A DNA stretch of 64,000 nt from Candidatus Thioglobus sp. (GCA_004212795.1 SHBR01000004.1:1-64000); one strand, 5' to 3'; counted from the first letter of the stretch, positions 48,732-60,611 are shown. Translations and numbers: made by a program. Notes: generated from the letters alone by a model not told the origin.

Positions 48732-51223
48732 ACGTTTTTATTGAACAATATAAAAAGTGGGTACTCTTAAATCCGTGGCCGCTGCTTATTGTATTGCTCG
48801 TGATTTTGGGTTGCTTTACGTGGCACGCCCAAGATTTTAGATTGGACGCCTCAGCTGATTCGCTTCTGCTGGATGATGATCAGGACCTCAAGGCCTATCG
48901 AGAGCTTTCTGATCGATATGGATCAAAAAACTTTTTGGTCGTCGCCATTGTGCCCGATGCGCCTTTATTTAATCGCGTCACTTTAGACCAGATGGAGTTG
49001 CTCGCATCAGAGTTAACTGAAATTCCAGGCGTTGAATCGGTTAATTCGATTTTGGATGTCCCTCTGCTTTCGCAGAGTGGGGGTTCTTTGACGGAACTCG
49101 CCGGCAACTTTAGGACATTGCGTGATCCTGACATTGATTTTGATCGTGCCCGGATGGAACTTATTAATAGTCCGGTATTTTCAGAGCTTGTCGTGAGCGT
49201 TGACGGAATGACGACAGCACTTCAACTTAATTTGGTCAACAACTCCGATTTCGAGCGAGTAAAAAATTTAAAGCGCAGGCTTTCTCTCAAAATGAGTCAA
49301 GGCAGCATTAGTGAAGAACAAAAGCTGCGCTTGGATGACGTGTCTGTGGAATATCAGCGTCTTAAAGATGAAGTAAATCAGTTGAATCATGAAACGATTG
49401 CATCAATCCGTCAGGTACTCGACAAATATCGACCGATGGGTCATCTCATGTTGGGCGGTGTTTCAATGATCGCGGATGACATGATTTCGTTTATTCGAAA
49501 TGACCTCATTAAATTTGGTGCCGGCGTCATGATTTTTTTGATCGTGATGCTTGCTGTGATTTTTCGCTCGGCAAGATGGGTTGTTTTGCCATTAGCAAGC
49601 TGCGCATACGCAGGAATGATAATGATTGGCCTGCTCGGGATGGCGGGCTGGCAAGTGACCGTTATCTCCTCGAATTTTATTTCTCTGATGTTGATTCTTA
49701 CGATGTCGATGAATGTCCATCTCGTCGTTCGTTATCGACAGCTCGCAGCTGAAAATTCATCCTGGTCATATCAGGAGACATTGTGGGTCACGATGCGAAA
49801 GATGGTTTGGCCTTGTTTCTACACAGCATTAACCACTGTTTTAGCCTTCGGCTCCCTAGTGTTAAGCAGCATTAAGCCTGTTATTGATTTTGGCTGGATG
49901 ATGTCGATTGGATTATTAGTGACATTTCTCGTTTCGTTTCTATTTTTTCCGACGGCAGCTGCCGTATTGCAAAAGCCTGCTATCACGAACGACCGGCAGT
50001 CACCGGGCACACGGATCACCGGATGGCTTTCCCACCTCTCGGCGAAACATGGCCGGTGGGTGATTTCTGTCTCTCTCTTGCTTGGAATATTCGGCGCAGT
50101 TGGAATTTCGAAATTACAGGTTGAGAATAGTTTCATAAATTATTTTGGCAAGGGGACGGAGATCTATCAGGGTCTCAAACTCATCGATCGCGAGTTAGGC
50201 GGAACCACTCCACTCGAGGTCTTGATTCGGTTTGATCCTGAGCCGTCTATTAATGAGGCACAGGATGAGCAAGATGACGAGCTGGACTTGCTGCTGGGGA
50301 GCGTGTCGCAGGGAGACCCGGTCGATTATTGGTTCACGCCGCAGAAAATAGAGACGGTGTCGGCGGTTCACGATTTTCTCCAGCGTCAATATGGAGTGGG
50401 TCAGGTGCTTTCATTGGCATCGTTGATCCGAGTGGGTGAATCAATTAGCCAGCAGACTTTTGATGCGTTTGAGTTGGCCGTTCTGTACAAACGGATGCCT
50501 GCTGATCTAAAAGCGGCTTTGCTAACGCCTTATGTGTCAATCGAGAGAAATGAAGTCAGGCTATCGGCCCGAGTGAAAGATTCATTGCCAAACCTGAGAC
50601 GCAATGATCTACTGAAAGAAATCCAGGTTGGGTTAGAAAAAGAGCTTGATCTTAAGTCTCAGAATTTTCAGATCTCAGGACTTGTTGTTCTATACAACAA
50701 TATGCTTCAGAGCCTTTTTGAGTCTCAAATCAAAAGTTTGGGCGTGGTGATGCTGGGAATCGCAGTCATGTTGCTTGTGTTGTTTCGATCAATCAAATTA
50801 GCCTTGATTGGCGTGGTTCCCAACATATTGGCTGCATCAATCATTCTGGGGTTGATGGGGTGGTTAAGGATCCCGATGGATATGATGACGATTACGATCG
50901 CCTCAATTACGCTTGGAATCGCGGTGGATAACAGTATTCACTATCTGTATCGATTCAGAACCGAGCTGCCACGTCTCGGCGACTACGTGGCGACGCTCCA
51001 CTACTGCCACGCCAACATCGGCCGGGCCATTTTTTACACAGCTACCACGATAATAGTAGGGTTTTCAATTTTGGTGCTATCTAATTTTCTACCGACAATC
51101 TTTTTTGGCCTTTTAACCGCGCTCGGAATGGCCATTGCACTTTTTGCTTCTCTTACCTTATTACCGCAGCTTATCTTGCTGATTCGTCCTTTTGCCATAA
51201 AGACAGAAAATCACCATTTGTGA
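48728..51223 (+). CDS. MMPL/RND-superfamily exporter
   Basis: This 831-residue inner-membrane protein has the RND duplicated layout: an N-terminal helix, a large periplasmic loop (about 40-260), a block of helices (about 265-420), a second loop and a second block (about 670-820). It resembles the COG1033-type exporters of lipids or hydrophobic compounds. It is coupled to the DUF72 gene upstream and to mlaC downstream (GTGA overlap). This mirrors hopanoid transporters, where an MMPL protein (HpnN) and a MlaC-like protein (HpnM) pair, but the substrate is unknown. Confidence 0.88.
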   Translation: MNVFIEQYKKWVLLNPWPLLIVLLVILGCFTWHAQDFRLDASADSLLLDDDQDLKAYRELSDRYGSKNFLVVAIVPDAPLFNRVTLDQMELLASELTEIPGVESVNSILDVPLLSQSGGSLTELAGNFRTLRDPDIDFDRARMELINSPVFSELVVSVDGMTTALQLNLVNNSDFERVKNLKRRLSLKMSQGSISEEQKLRLDDVSVEYQRLKDEVNQLNHETIASIRQVLDKYRPMGHLMLGGVSMIADDMISFIRNDLIKFGAGVMIFLIVMLAVIFRSARWVVLPLASCAYAGMIMIGLLGMAGWQVTVISSNFISLMLILTMSMNVHLVVRYRQLAAENSSWSYQETLWVTMRKMVWPCFYTALTTVLAFGSLVLSSIKPVIDFGWMMSIGLLVTFLVSFLFFPTAAAVLQKPAITNDRQSPGTRITGWLSHLSAKHGRWVISVSLLLGIFGAVGISKLQVENSFINYFGKGTEIYQGLKLIDRELGGTTPLEVLIRFDPEPSINEAQDEQDDELDLLLGSVSQGDPVDYWFTPQKIETVSAVHDFLQRQYGVGQVLSLASLIRVGESISQQTFDAFELAVLYKRMPADLKAALLTPYVSIERNEVRLSARVKDSLPNLRRNDLLKEIQVGLEKELDLKSQNFQISGLVVLYNNMLQSLFESQIKSLGVVMLGIAVMLLVLFRSIKLALIGVVPNILAASIILGLMGWLRIPMDMMTITIASITLGIAVDNSIHYLYRFRTELPRLGDYVATLHYCHANIGRAIFYTATTIIVGFSILVLSNFLPTIFFGLLTALGMAIALFASLTLLPQLILLIRPFAIKTENHHL

Positions 51224-51279
51224 TTAGCGGGTTAATTCTGGAGAATACAGTTCTGGATATTCCGGAAAACCCCAATTAC

Positions 51280-51921
51280 ATGTCGCGCTCCAAAACCTTT
51301 CATCGTCGTTACAGGATCACCAACATAATGTTGGCCATAGGGCTTTTGAGTGGGTGGATCAATCTCGCGTGGGCCGAGAAAAGTGCCGATGAGATGATTC
51401 GCAGTACCGTCAATGAGGTTGTTGCCGAGCTTGAAAGCCGTCGGGCAGAGTTAGAGGCAGACCGTCTCGCGCTTTATGAACTCGTGGACAGAATTGTGGT
51501 ACCGAGAATCGCGCTCGATAGAGTTTCGCGACTGATTTTGGGCGATTATGCCAAGGCAGCCAGTGAGACACAGCGCCAGCGTTTTTCTGAAAGCTTTAAA
51601 GACCTTATTATGCGGAGTTACGCGAGTGCAATGTTTGAGTATACTGGCGAGCAGGAAATGCGCTTTGGAGAGGTCAGTGTGCGTGGCGGTGGGCGGATTT
51701 CGGTCGTGCCTTCGGAATTAGTACTTTCTGGACAACAATCAGTTCAGGTTGATTATTATTGCTTGAGAGATGCAGATGCGGGTTGGCAGATCTACGATAT
51801 CCAGATCGATGGCATCAGTTTAATTATTAGTTACCGAAATCAATACGGTGAATTTATTGCGAATAATGGATTGGATGCACTGATAGAGTCTCTGGAACAG
51901 AAAACTGCGGAAGTTAACTGA
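51280..51921 (+). CDS. mlaC: MlaC/Ttg2D-family periplasmic phospholipid-binding protein
   Basis: MlaC shuttles phospholipids between outer and inner membranes. The signal peptide starts at ATG 51280 (MSRSKTFHRRYRITNIM to AWA), and the mature part has the family stretches LVDRIVVPRIALDRVSRLIL and SFKDLIMRSYASAM. A GTG at 51220, overlapping the exporter stop, would add 20 residues before the signal and is less likely to be the start. The usual mlaFED upstream and mlaB downstream are absent; instead an MMPL exporter precedes it. Confidence 0.88.
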   Translation: MSRSKTFHRRYRITNIMLAIGLLSGWINLAWAEKSADEMIRSTVNEVVAELESRRAELEADRLALYELVDRIVVPRIALDRVSRLILGDYAKAASETQRQRFSESFKDLIMRSYASAMFEYTGEQEMRFGEVSVRGGGRISVVPSELVLSGQQSVQVDYYCLRDADAGWQIYDIQIDGISLIISYRNQYGEFIANNGLDALIESLEQKTAEVN

Positions 51922-51962
51922 GCATTGGGATTTAACGCCAGACGTGAAAAAAGGATGACGCT

Positions 51963-52199
51963 ATGGTGACACCAGAAGACATAAAGGGCTGGATTGAGGA
52001 AAATCTGGAAGGCTCAAGGGTTGAAATCACGGGTGATGGACACCATTTTGATGCAGAGATAATTTGTGATGGGTTCGAAGGAAAAAATCGAATCCAGCAG
52101 CATCAAATGGTGTACGGCGCCTTAGGCGATCGCATGAAAGCGCAGATTCACGCGCTATCGATGCGTACGCTTACGTCCAAAGAGAAAAACGCGCAATAG
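51963..52199 (+). CDS. ibaG: BolA-family protein IbaG
   Basis: BolA/IbaG proteins work with monothiol glutaredoxins in iron-sulfur trafficking. The 78-residue product has the conserved histidines in GDGHHFDAEIICDGF and the loop QHQMVYGALGDRMK. It stands before grxD and murA; the ibaG-murA link is standard. Adjacent grxD makes a natural [2Fe-2S]-bridged pair. Confidence 0.94.
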   Translation: MVTPEDIKGWIEENLEGSRVEITGDGHHFDAEIICDGFEGKNRIQQHQMVYGALGDRMKAQIHALSMRTLTSKEKNAQ

Positions 52200-52249
52200 G
52201 GTGTTTTCGTGGATTTATTAAAACAAGGAATAACGATCAGGTAAATAAT

Positions 52250-52567
52250 ATGGATACTAACCAGCGAATCAAAGACAAAGTGGAAGCGAATCGGGTGGTG
52301 CTTTTTATGAAAGGTAATCGAGACTTTCCACAGTGTGGATTTTCAGGCCGAGCGATTCAAATCCTTCAGGCACTGGGCACCGAATTCGATACAGCCGATG
52401 TCCTGACTGACGATGAGATTCGTCAAGGGATCAAAGACTATTCCAATTGGCCTACCATTCCGCAGCTGTATATTGATGGGGAATTTGTTGGCGGTAGCGA
52501 TATCATGATGGAGATGTATCAAAATGGAGAACTCAAGACCAAATTGGATACGAAAACCGGGTCTTGA
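52250..52567 (+). CDS. grxD: Monothiol glutaredoxin Grx4
   Basis: Grx4 carries [2Fe-2S] clusters with glutathione and pairs with BolA-type proteins. The CGFS active site (Cys29, FPQCGFSGRAIQ) and the glutathione-binding WPTIPQLYIDGEFVGGSDI are present. 105 residues. It is followed by a strong terminator. Given the many iron-sulfur proteins in dsr, a supply role is plausible. Confidence 0.96.
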   Translation: MDTNQRIKDKVEANRVVLFMKGNRDFPQCGFSGRAIQILQALGTEFDTADVLTDDEIRQGIKDYSNWPTIPQLYIDGEFVGGSDIMMEMYQNGELKTKLDTKTGS

Positions 52568-52586
52568 TGACGCATTCAAGAGAAAG

Positions 52587-52614
52587 AAAAAGGCGCCGTT
52601 TGGGCGCCTTTTTC
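52587..52614 (+). terminator. Factor-independent terminator after grxD
   Basis: AAAAAGGCGCC and GGCGCCTTTTT flank a five-base loop (GTTTG), followed by more T. It nearly repeats the stem of the terminator at 11111, differing mainly in the loop. Confidence 0.9.
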
Positions 52615-52650
52615 TTTTAGTCGGGTAAACTTAAGCGCTTGCCGCCTTGA

Positions 52651-53982
<1,332 letters not shown>

Positions 53983-54036
53983 CTGACTTTATTCGTTTTT
54001 TAAAACGCCACAGTTAACGGACAACTCATTAATTCA

Positions 54037-55362
54037 ATGTCAACTGAAATAAAGCAACTTACGATCAGGGATAAAAATTTTGATAGCACTCTATCGAATC
54101 TTCTCGATCGTCAGACTGAAACAAGCGCAGAGGTTGACGAAACAGTCCGGGGAATCATTGATCAAGTGCGTCTCGGAGGGGATCAAGCGTTACTCGAGTT
54201 CACGCGTCAGTTTGATCAATTTTCAGCATCCATTGGCGAAGATCTTGAGATTCCAAAATCTCGCTGGGCGGTGGCACGTCAAAGTATCGATCCAGATCTT
54301 GAAACGGCCCTTCTAGAAGCCGCGGATCGAATTCGGGAGTTTCATGAAGAACAAAAAGAAAGCTCATGGCAACGCGAGCGACCGGATGGAAGCCGGTATG
54401 GTCAACAGGTAAATTCTTTGGATCGGGTAGGGGTCTATGTACCCGGGGGGAAGGCTTCTTATCCGTCATCCGTGTTGATGAATGTGATTCCTGCGAAAGT
54501 AGCCGGGGTTGAAGAGGTTGTCATGGTGGTTCCAACGCCAAATGGTCGAATTAATGAAACGGTTCTCGCGAGTGCAGATATTGTGGGAGTCGATCGTATT
54601 TTTCGAATTGGCGGTGCGCAGGCGGTAGCAGCGCTTACCCACGGAACGGAAACGGTGCCTAAAGTGGATAAGATTGTGGGTCCGGGCAATCAATACGTTG
54701 CCACTGCAAAAAAACAGGTCTTTGGGTTGGTCGGGATTGATATGATCGCAGGCCCTTCAGAGGTGCTTGTGATTTGTGATGCAGGCGCAGATCCAGACTG
54801 GGTAGCGATGGATCTTTTTGCTCAAGCTGAACACGATGAGCAGGCGCAATCCATCGCGATTTGTGTCGGGCGTGAAATTAGGATCCAGGTGAGCCAGGCC
54901 ATCAATCGCTTACTGCCGACAATGGAGCGCAGGTCAATCATCGAGCAGGCGCTATCTGATTATGGCGCACTGATCGAAGTCGACTCTCTCGATGAAGCAA
55001 TTTCAGTAGCGAATAAAATTGCGCCAGAACATCTGGAATTGATGATAAAAGCGCCTCGAGACTGGATTCCAAAAATACGGCATGCGGGCGCAATTTTTTG
55101 TGGCTACTACAGCGCAGAGTCCCTTGGGGATTACTGTGCGGGCCCCAATCACGTGCTTCCAACTTCGGGAACTGCGCGTTTTAGCTCTCCTTTGGGTGTT
55201 TATGATTTTCAAAAGCGATCGAGTGTTGTTGATTGCTCGCGAGCAGGCGCCGCGACGCTCTCTGGTATTGCCAGTTTGATTGCGCGAGCTGAAGGTTTAA
55301 CGGCACATGCGCGATCAGCGGAGTTTCGCGGAGATCCACAGAAGGTAAATCCAGATGACTAG
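54037..55362 (+). CDS. hisD: Histidinol dehydrogenase
   Basis: HisD performs the last two oxidations to histidine with NAD+. The family stretches [24 protein letters not shown] and [15 protein letters not shown], and the zinc/catalytic region [11 protein letters not shown], are present. 441 residues. It overlaps hisC by eight bases. The preceding hisG gene of the usual hisGDC order is missing. Confidence 0.96.
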   Translation: MSTEIKQLTIRDKNFDSTLSNLLDRQTETSAEVDETVRGIIDQVRLGGDQALLEFTRQFDQFSASIGEDLEIPKSRWAVARQSIDPDLETALLEAADRIREFHEEQKESSWQRERPDGSRYGQQVNSLDRVGVYVPGGKASYPSSVLMNVIPAKVAGVEEVVMVVPTPNGRINETVLASADIVGVDRIFRIGGAQAVAALTHGTETVPKVDKIVGPGNQYVATAKKQVFGLVGIDMIAGPSEVLVICDAGADPDWVAMDLFAQAEHDEQAQSIAICVGREIRIQVSQAINRLLPTMERRSIIEQALSDYGALIEVDSLDEAISVANKIAPEHLELMIKAPRDWIPKIRHAGAIFCGYYSAESLGDYCAGPNHVLPTSGTARFSSPLGVYDFQKRSSVVDCSRAGAATLSGIASLIARAEGLTAHARSAEFRGDPQKVNPDD

Positions 55363-56437
55363 TGGCTCGGTGATCAAGCGTTGGGCGCATTCACGGATTC
55401 AGAATTTAACTGCCTATGCGGTTGCGCCAGCAGAAGGATTGATCAAGCTTGATGCAATGGAGAATCCATATGTTTGGGATCGTGAACTCAAAGATGCTTG
55501 GCTTGAAGAGTTACGCCATGTCTCGCTGAATCGCTACCCTGACGGGCAAGCACTGGGGCTGGCAAAGACTCTCCGTCAGGTTTTTGAGGTGCCAAGGAAA
55601 CTCGACATATTACTCGGCAATGGGTCGGATGAACTGATCCAGATGGTGTCGATGACAGTTGGGGGTCCGGGGCGAACGATGTTGGCACCTGAGCCCAGCT
55701 TTTCAATGTATCGGGTGATTGCAGCGATTACCGGTTCAGACTATGTTGCGACACCTCGAAAGGATGATTTTTCGATTGACACGGAAGCCCTGCTTGATGC
55801 GATTGAAAAACATGATCCTTGCTGCGTTTTTCTTGCTAATCCAAACAATCCAACCGGGAACGTCTGCACGCACGAGGCTATCGATCAGATTGCAAGAAGG
55901 TGCTCGGGAATGGTAGTTGTTGATGAGGCTTATCATGCGTTTAGTGGCCAAAGTTTCTTGGATCAAGCGCCTGCCTATGACAATGTGGTGGTCATGCGAA
56001 CACTCTCTAAATTGGGACTCGCTGGCCTGCGTTTAGGGTTTTTGTCAGGCCACCCTGATGTCATTGAAACGTTAAATAAAGTTCGATTACCTTACAACAT
56101 CAATTCAATGACGCAGATGAGCGTCGAATTCGCGCTCCGGCAGATGGACTGGTTTGATGACAAATCGAGATTGATTTGCGACGCAAGAGCCACGCTTTTT
56201 GAATCACTGAAAAAGATATCTGGGATAACAGCGTACCCAAGTGCGGCAAACTTCATTTTGTTTCGAGTCCCTGCGGGCACCGGTGATTCGGTGCACGCTG
56301 ATCTTCAGCGTCAGGGTGTTTTAGTTAAAAACCTGAACGGCGCCCACCCATTACTGACTGATAGCCTGCGCGTTACCGTAAGCACGCCTCTTGAGAATGC
56401 CGCTTTTGTCGATGCGCTGAACGACTCGTTAGGGTGA
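55355..56437 (+). CDS. hisC: Histidinol-phosphate aminotransferase
   Basis: HisC transaminates imidazole-acetol phosphate. It is a fold-type I PLP enzyme with Lys219 in [23 protein letters not shown] at 162-168, and DEAYHAF. 360 residues. The ATG lies inside the end of hisD, indicating coupling. A 116-base gap to hisB follows and may contain a second promoter. Confidence 0.95.
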   Translation: MTSGSVIKRWAHSRIQNLTAYAVAPAEGLIKLDAMENPYVWDRELKDAWLEELRHVSLNRYPDGQALGLAKTLRQVFEVPRKLDILLGNGSDELIQMVSMTVGGPGRTMLAPEPSFSMYRVIAAITGSDYVATPRKDDFSIDTEALLDAIEKHDPCCVFLANPNNPTGNVCTHEAIDQIARRCSGMVVVDEAYHAFSGQSFLDQAPAYDNVVVMRTLSKLGLAGLRLGFLSGHPDVIETLNKVRLPYNINSMTQMSVEFALRQMDWFDDKSRLICDARATLFESLKKISGITAYPSAANFILFRVPAGTGDSVHADLQRQGVLVKNLNGAHPLLTDSLRVTVSTPLENAAFVDALNDSLG

Positions 56438-56553
56438 TTCTCCAGTAATCGCCATTAAATAAAGGCCCGATTCAATCTAGAGCCGCTTGTTTGTTACAAT
56501 TCGCGGCCAGTCTATTAGTTAGAATTTAGCTTCATTCTTTTGGAAGGTATCTT

Positions 56554-57153
56554 ATGCTGAGTCGCACATCAGAAATAACGCGCACGACCCGCGAGACCGA
56601 TATCCATGTCGCTCTTGATGTCGACGGCAGCGGTTCGGCTAAGCTTGATACTGGCCTACCTTTTTTTGATCATATGCTCGAGCAGATCGCTCGCCATAGC
56701 CTGATTGATCTAGAAATCAAAGCAAAAGGTGATCTTGCTGTCGATGCACATCACACCGTTGAAGATGTCGGCATCTCATTAGGTCAGGCAATTACACAAG
56801 CCGTTGGCGAGCCGCGCGGCATCAGTCGTTATGGGCACGCTTATGTGCCACTGGACGAGGCATTGAGTCGGGTTGTGATTGATTTCTCGGGGCGCCCGGG
56901 TCTTGAATTTGCCGTCAGTTGGCCGCGCGCAAGAGTCGGAGATTTTGATGTCGATTTGTTCCATGAGTTTTTTCAAGGTTTTTGTAATCATGCGCACGTC
57001 ACCCTTCATATCGATTCCCTGAGGGGTCAAAACACGCACCATGTGGCTGAAACGATATTCAAAGCATTTGGGCGGGCTTTGAGAATGGCGTTAACGTTAG
57101 ATTCAAGGCTGGGTGGATCAGTCCCCTCCACAAAAGGGTCTTTGCAGGGGTAG
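56554..57153 (+). CDS. hisB: Imidazoleglycerol-phosphate dehydratase
   Basis: This is the single-function dehydratase (199 residues), without the phosphatase domain of enteric HisB. The manganese-binding motifs [26 protein letters not shown] and [10 protein letters not shown] are present. GGAAGG precedes the ATG. hisH starts directly after its stop. A separate histidinol-phosphatase must be encoded elsewhere. Confidence 0.96.
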   Translation: MLSRTSEITRTTRETDIHVALDVDGSGSAKLDTGLPFFDHMLEQIARHSLIDLEIKAKGDLAVDAHHTVEDVGISLGQAITQAVGEPRGISRYGHAYVPLDEALSRVVIDFSGRPGLEFAVSWPRARVGDFDVDLFHEFFQGFCNHAHVTLHIDSLRGQNTHHVAETIFKAFGRALRMALTLDSRLGGSVPSTKGSLQG

Positions 57154-57792
57154 ATGCACCGCATTGTGGTTGTTGATCTGGGCACCGGTAATTTGCATTC
57201 GGTTGCCAAAGCGTTTGAAAAAGTAGCGCCTTGTGCCGAGGTCGAGGTGACCTCAGATTTATTGCGTCTCGAAAAAGCGGATCGGGTTGTCCTTCCAGGG
57301 CAAGGCGCAATCGGCTCCTGGTTCAAGGCGCTCGATGAACGTCAGCTTCGTAACCCCGTGTTGAGCGTCCTCTCGTCAAAGCCTGTGTTGGGTATTTGCG
57401 TCGGTATGCAGGCTTTATTTAATCGCAGTGAAGAAGACGGTGGATGTGAGGGATTGGGTCTTTTTGATGGCGAGGTTCACCGTTTTTGCCGATCTGTGGA
57501 TCGCAGGCCGCAGTTAAAGGTGCCTCATATGGGCTGGAACAATGTTCGGCAAAGCAGTGATCATCCGGTCTGGAGAGGCATTCCGCAGGATTCCCGATTT
57601 TATTTTGTTCATAGCTATTACGCGCTCGCAACCGAGTCATCGTCTGTTGCAGCAACAAGTGATTACGGAGGTGAATTCGTGAGTGCGATTGCCCGAGCGA
57701 ATATTTTTGCAGTCCAGTTCCACCCGGAGAAGAGTCATGAGCAAGGTTTGAAATTGCTCGAAAATTTTGTTTGTTGGGACGGCGATGCTTGA
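57154..57792 (+). CDS. hisH: Imidazole glycerol phosphate synthase, glutaminase subunit
   Basis: HisH supplies ammonia from glutamine to HisF. The class I glutamine amidotransferase nucleophile is in LGICVGMQALF and the His-Glu pair in QFHPEKS. 212 residues. Its ATG follows the hisB stop without a gap. The oxyanion-strand PGQGAIG is typical. Confidence 0.95.
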   Translation: MHRIVVVDLGTGNLHSVAKAFEKVAPCAEVEVTSDLLRLEKADRVVLPGQGAIGSWFKALDERQLRNPVLSVLSSKPVLGICVGMQALFNRSEEDGGCEGLGLFDGEVHRFCRSVDRRPQLKVPHMGWNNVRQSSDHPVWRGIPQDSRFYFVHSYYALATESSSVAATSDYGGEFVSAIARANIFAVQFHPEKSHEQGLKLLENFVCWDGDA

Positions 57793-57880
57793 ATGCAATC
57801 TAGGTAAAAGTCAGCTCACAGCGGTCATTCTGATCGTGCAGTATTAATCCCTACATTAAAAATTCAAAGGCTTCATTTTC

Positions 57881-58627
57881 ATGCTTCTCATTCCAGCTAT
57901 AGATATCAAAGAGGGTCGCTGTGTACGATTGCGACGAGGCGACTTGTCGGATGAGACGCTTTACGATAGTGATCCAATGCAGGCAGCGGCTCGATGGGTC
58001 TCCCAAGGCGCAAAGCGTCTTCATCTTGTGGATCTTGATGGTGCTGTAGCGGGTCGACCGGTGAACGCGTCCATTATTCAAAAGATTGCGAACACATATC
58101 CAGACGTGCCGCTGCAGGTTGGCGGCGGTATTCGAAATACAGAAACGGTAAAGGCTTATCTCGACGCGGGCGTTCGATACGTGATCATTGGAACGCAAGC
58201 GGTAAACGATCCCGCGTTTGTCAGTGATCTATGTCAGCAGTTTCCTGGCCATATTATTGTTGGGCTTGACGCTAAGAATGGCGCGATCGCAACAGATGGT
58301 TGGCTAAAAACATCTGACCATAAGGTGATTGATATGGCGAAACATTTTGAAGCCGATGGTGTGGTTGCGATTGTGTATACCGATATTGATCGTGATGGAA
58401 TGCTCAGCGGGGTAAATGTAGAAGCAACGTCAGAGCTGGCAAAAGCGATTCAAATTCCTGTGATTGCATCCGGCGGTATTTCTGATTTAGAGGATATAAG
58501 AAGGCTGGTCACGGTTGAAGAGTCGGGTATCGAAGGCGTTATCACCGGAAGAGCGATTTATGAAGGCACCCTCGATTTCTGCGAGGGACAAGTGGCCGCA
58601 ATGGGCCAAAGCATAGATAGGATTTGA
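57881..58627 (+). CDS. hisA: Phosphoribosylformimino-AICAR ribotide isomerase
   Basis: HisA is a (beta/alpha)8 isomerase with the half-barrel phosphate sites QVGGGIRN and [11 protein letters not shown] and catalytic Asp in [13 protein letters not shown]. 248 residues, standard. An 88-base gap separates it from hisH. Its stop overlaps or directly precedes the hisF start. Confidence 0.95.
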   Translation: MLLIPAIDIKEGRCVRLRRGDLSDETLYDSDPMQAAARWVSQGAKRLHLVDLDGAVAGRPVNASIIQKIANTYPDVPLQVGGGIRNTETVKAYLDAGVRYVIIGTQAVNDPAFVSDLCQQFPGHIIVGLDAKNGAIATDGWLKTSDHKVIDMAKHFEADGVVAIVYTDIDRDGMLSGVNVEATSELAKAIQIPVIASGGISDLEDIRRLVTVEESGIEGVITGRAIYEGTLDFCEGQVAAMGQSIDRI

Positions 58628-58629
58628 TT

Positions 58630-59388
58630 GTGGGCTTGGCAACTCGAATTATCCCGTGCCTTGATGTTGATGAGGGTCGTGTGGTTAAAGGTGTCAAGTT
58701 TGTGGATATAAGGGATGCGGGAGACCCGGTTGCTGTCGCAAAACGATATGACCAACAAATGGCGGATGAAATTACGTTTTTGGACATTACGGCAAGTTCA
58801 TCCGCCCGAGACACCATGATCGATGTCGTGCGTGAAGTTGCAGCTGAAGTTTTCATTCCATTGACCGTCGGTGGCGGCATTCGGGAGATTGATGATATTC
58901 ATCGGCTGTTGCTCGCGGGGGCTGATAAGGTTTCCATAAACACAGCTGCGATTGTTCGCCCTGATCTGGTCACGGAGGCGAGCCAGTATTTTGGTGCGCA
59001 ATGTATTGTCGTTGCCATCGATGCGAAGCGCTGTGGTAACCATTGGGAAGTGTTTACCCATGGTGGCCGAAAAACAACCGGGATTGACGCGCGTGAATGG
59101 TCGGTGGAGATGGCTCGCCGCGGGGCAGGAGAGATCCTCCTGACCAGCATGGATCGCGATGGGACCAAGGATGGATTTGATCTCGAACTGACTCGGACGA
59201 TAAGTGATGCAGTGCCGATTCCCGTAATTGCCTCAGGCGGTGTGGGCACGCTTGAGCATCTTGCTCAGGGGGTGCTCACGGGGGGTGCGGATGCGGTACT
59301 TGCAGCGAGCATTTTTCATTTTGGCGAGTATACAATTCGGGAAGCAAAGACTCATATGAGCGAGCGTGGGATTGAGGTGAATCTTTAA
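58630..59388 (+). CDS. hisF: Imidazole glycerol phosphate synthase, cyclase subunit
   Basis: HisF closes the imidazole ring with ammonia from HisH. The start GTG ([21 protein letters not shown]) fits the family best; a TTG two codons earlier is possible. Catalytic aspartates in PCLDVDEG and TSMDRDGT, and phosphate sites TVGGGIRE and [10 protein letters not shown], are seen. About 252 residues, normal. Confidence 0.95.
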   Translation: MGLATRIIPCLDVDEGRVVKGVKFVDIRDAGDPVAVAKRYDQQMADEITFLDITASSSARDTMIDVVREVAAEVFIPLTVGGGIREIDDIHRLLLAGADKVSINTAAIVRPDLVTEASQYFGAQCIVVAIDAKRCGNHWEVFTHGGRKTTGIDAREWSVEMARRGAGEILLTSMDRDGTKDGFDLELTRTISDAVPIPVIASGGVGTLEHLAQGVLTGGADAVLAASIFHFGEYTIREAKTHMSERGIEVNL

Positions 59389-59407
59389 TGTTAATTGAGG
59401 AATTGAT

Positions 59408-59788
59408 ATGGACTGGCTAGAGCAAATCAGGTGGACAGACGATGGGCTCGTGCCTGCCATCGCCCAAGAAGCAAAGAGCGGTCGTGTGTTGATGGTCGCT
59501 TGGATGAATCGAGAGGCTTTGCTAGAAACGGCTCGAACCGGTCGAGGGGTTTATTGGTCTCGCTCCAGGGCAAAACTGTGGCGAAAGGGAGAGGAGTCTG
59601 GCAATGTGCAAAAAATCAGCGAAATTCGATTGGACTGTGACAGCGATGTGATTCTGATGCAAATTGACCAAGAAGGCGGAATCGCCTGCCACACAGGCCG
59701 GCATAGTTGTTTTTATAAGCGGCTCAAAGACGATCAATGGGAAGATGTCGATCCAGTGCTTAAAGATCCAAAAGAAATGTATCGCTGA
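59408..59788 (+). CDS. hisI: Phosphoribosyl-AMP cyclohydrolase
   Basis: HisI opens the adenine ring of PR-AMP; it is a zinc and magnesium enzyme. The metal ligands lie in [11 protein letters not shown] and [11 protein letters not shown]. 126 residues without the pyrophosphatase domain of HisIE, so a separate HisE is expected. No hisE follows; the next 199 bases hold no gene. Confidence 0.95.
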   Translation: MDWLEQIRWTDDGLVPAIAQEAKSGRVLMVAWMNREALLETARTGRGVYWSRSRAKLWRKGEESGNVQKISEIRLDCDSDVILMQIDQEGGIACHTGRHSCFYKRLKDDQWEDVDPVLKDPKEMYR

Positions 59789-59904
59789 GAAGGGATAATG
59801 TTGTGGAGTGTAAATTTGCACCCGCATCCTAGGTTAACTGCTCAGATTTCTTTTAAAAATCAGAGTATTCCCAGACTTTTTAAAAGCGGTTATTATGAGA
59901 GGGT

Positions 59905-59965
59905 ATCGGCGTTGCCGATCTGGAAATGAAATTCGTCCTTCAGGTGAATGAATAAACATTCACCT
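59905..59965. repeat. Two inverted repeats upstream of tatA
   Basis: ATCGGC-GTT-GCCGAT (59905-59919) and AGGTGAATG-AATAAA-CATTCACCT (59942-59965, perfect nine-base arms) lie in tandem before tatA. Neither is followed by a T-run, so they are not classical terminators. They may shape the 5' leader of tatABC or bind a regulator. Confidence 0.6.
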
Positions 59966-59987
59966 CGTCGGCAGATAGGAGAAAGTA

Positions 59988-60236
59988 ATGGGATTAGGTG
60001 GTATAAGTATTTGGCAGTTGCTGATTGTGTTGGTTATCGTACTTCTGTTGTTTGGGACCAAGAAATTAAGAAATCTTGGATCTGACCTTGGAGGTGCGGT
60101 CAAAGGATTTCGCAGTACGATGAAGGATGGCGCCAATAGCGATGAACCCTCTGAGGGCGATGCAGCCTCATCAACAGAGAGTCTTGCTGAGTCGTCCGAA
60201 GAGTCAGATTCGGAAAAAAACGACGCGAAAGTCTAA
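59988..60236 (+). CDS. tatA: Sec-independent translocase TatA
   Basis: TatA polymerises to form the Tat export path for folded proteins. One membrane helix ([20 protein letters not shown]) is followed by an amphipathic helix ([19 protein letters not shown]) and an acidic tail. 82 residues. AGGAGAAAG precedes the ATG. Likely cargo in this window: SoxY/SoxZ, SoxB and DsrO. Confidence 0.96.
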   Translation: MGLGGISIWQLLIVLVIVLLLFGTKKLRNLGSDLGGAVKGFRSTMKDGANSDEPSEGDAASSTESLAESSEESDSEKNDAKV

Positions 60237-60255
60237 TCGATTCTGAAGAAGCGTT

Positions 60256-60600
60256 ATGTTTGATATAGGCTTTCTTGAGATCGTTATTATTGCTGCTATA
60301 GCACTAATTGTGCTGGGTCCAGAGCGTTTGCCGCGCGCCGCAAGAACCGCGGGTATGTGGGTGGGCCGTGCGCGCAGCATGGTGTCGGCAGTCAAGACCG
60401 ATATCGATCGGGAAATAAGAGAAAGTGAATTAGCCGACATGCGAAAACTCGGTGAGGAAGTAACCAGCATCAAGAGTGATCTTACAAAGACGGCGGAGTC
60501 GATAGCGAAAGATGATGCGATGGGTGATGTCGTCGACTCCATTAAAGAATCTGCCAACGCGATGAATCAAGACATCGCCGATAAATCCGGCACGAATTAA
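60256..60600 (+). CDS. tatB: Sec-independent translocase TatB
   Basis: TatB forms the cargo receptor with TatC. The N-terminal helix MFDIGFLEIVIIAAIALIVL and the following GPERLPRAART are family hallmarks. 114 residues, with a charged coiled-coil-like tail. It lies 19 bases after tatA. Confidence 0.95.
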   Translation: MFDIGFLEIVIIAAIALIVLGPERLPRAARTAGMWVGRARSMVSAVKTDIDREIRESELADMRKLGEEVTSIKSDLTKTAESIAKDDAMGDVVDSIKESANAMNQDIADKSGTN

Positions 60601-60611
60601 AGTAGCAGTCG

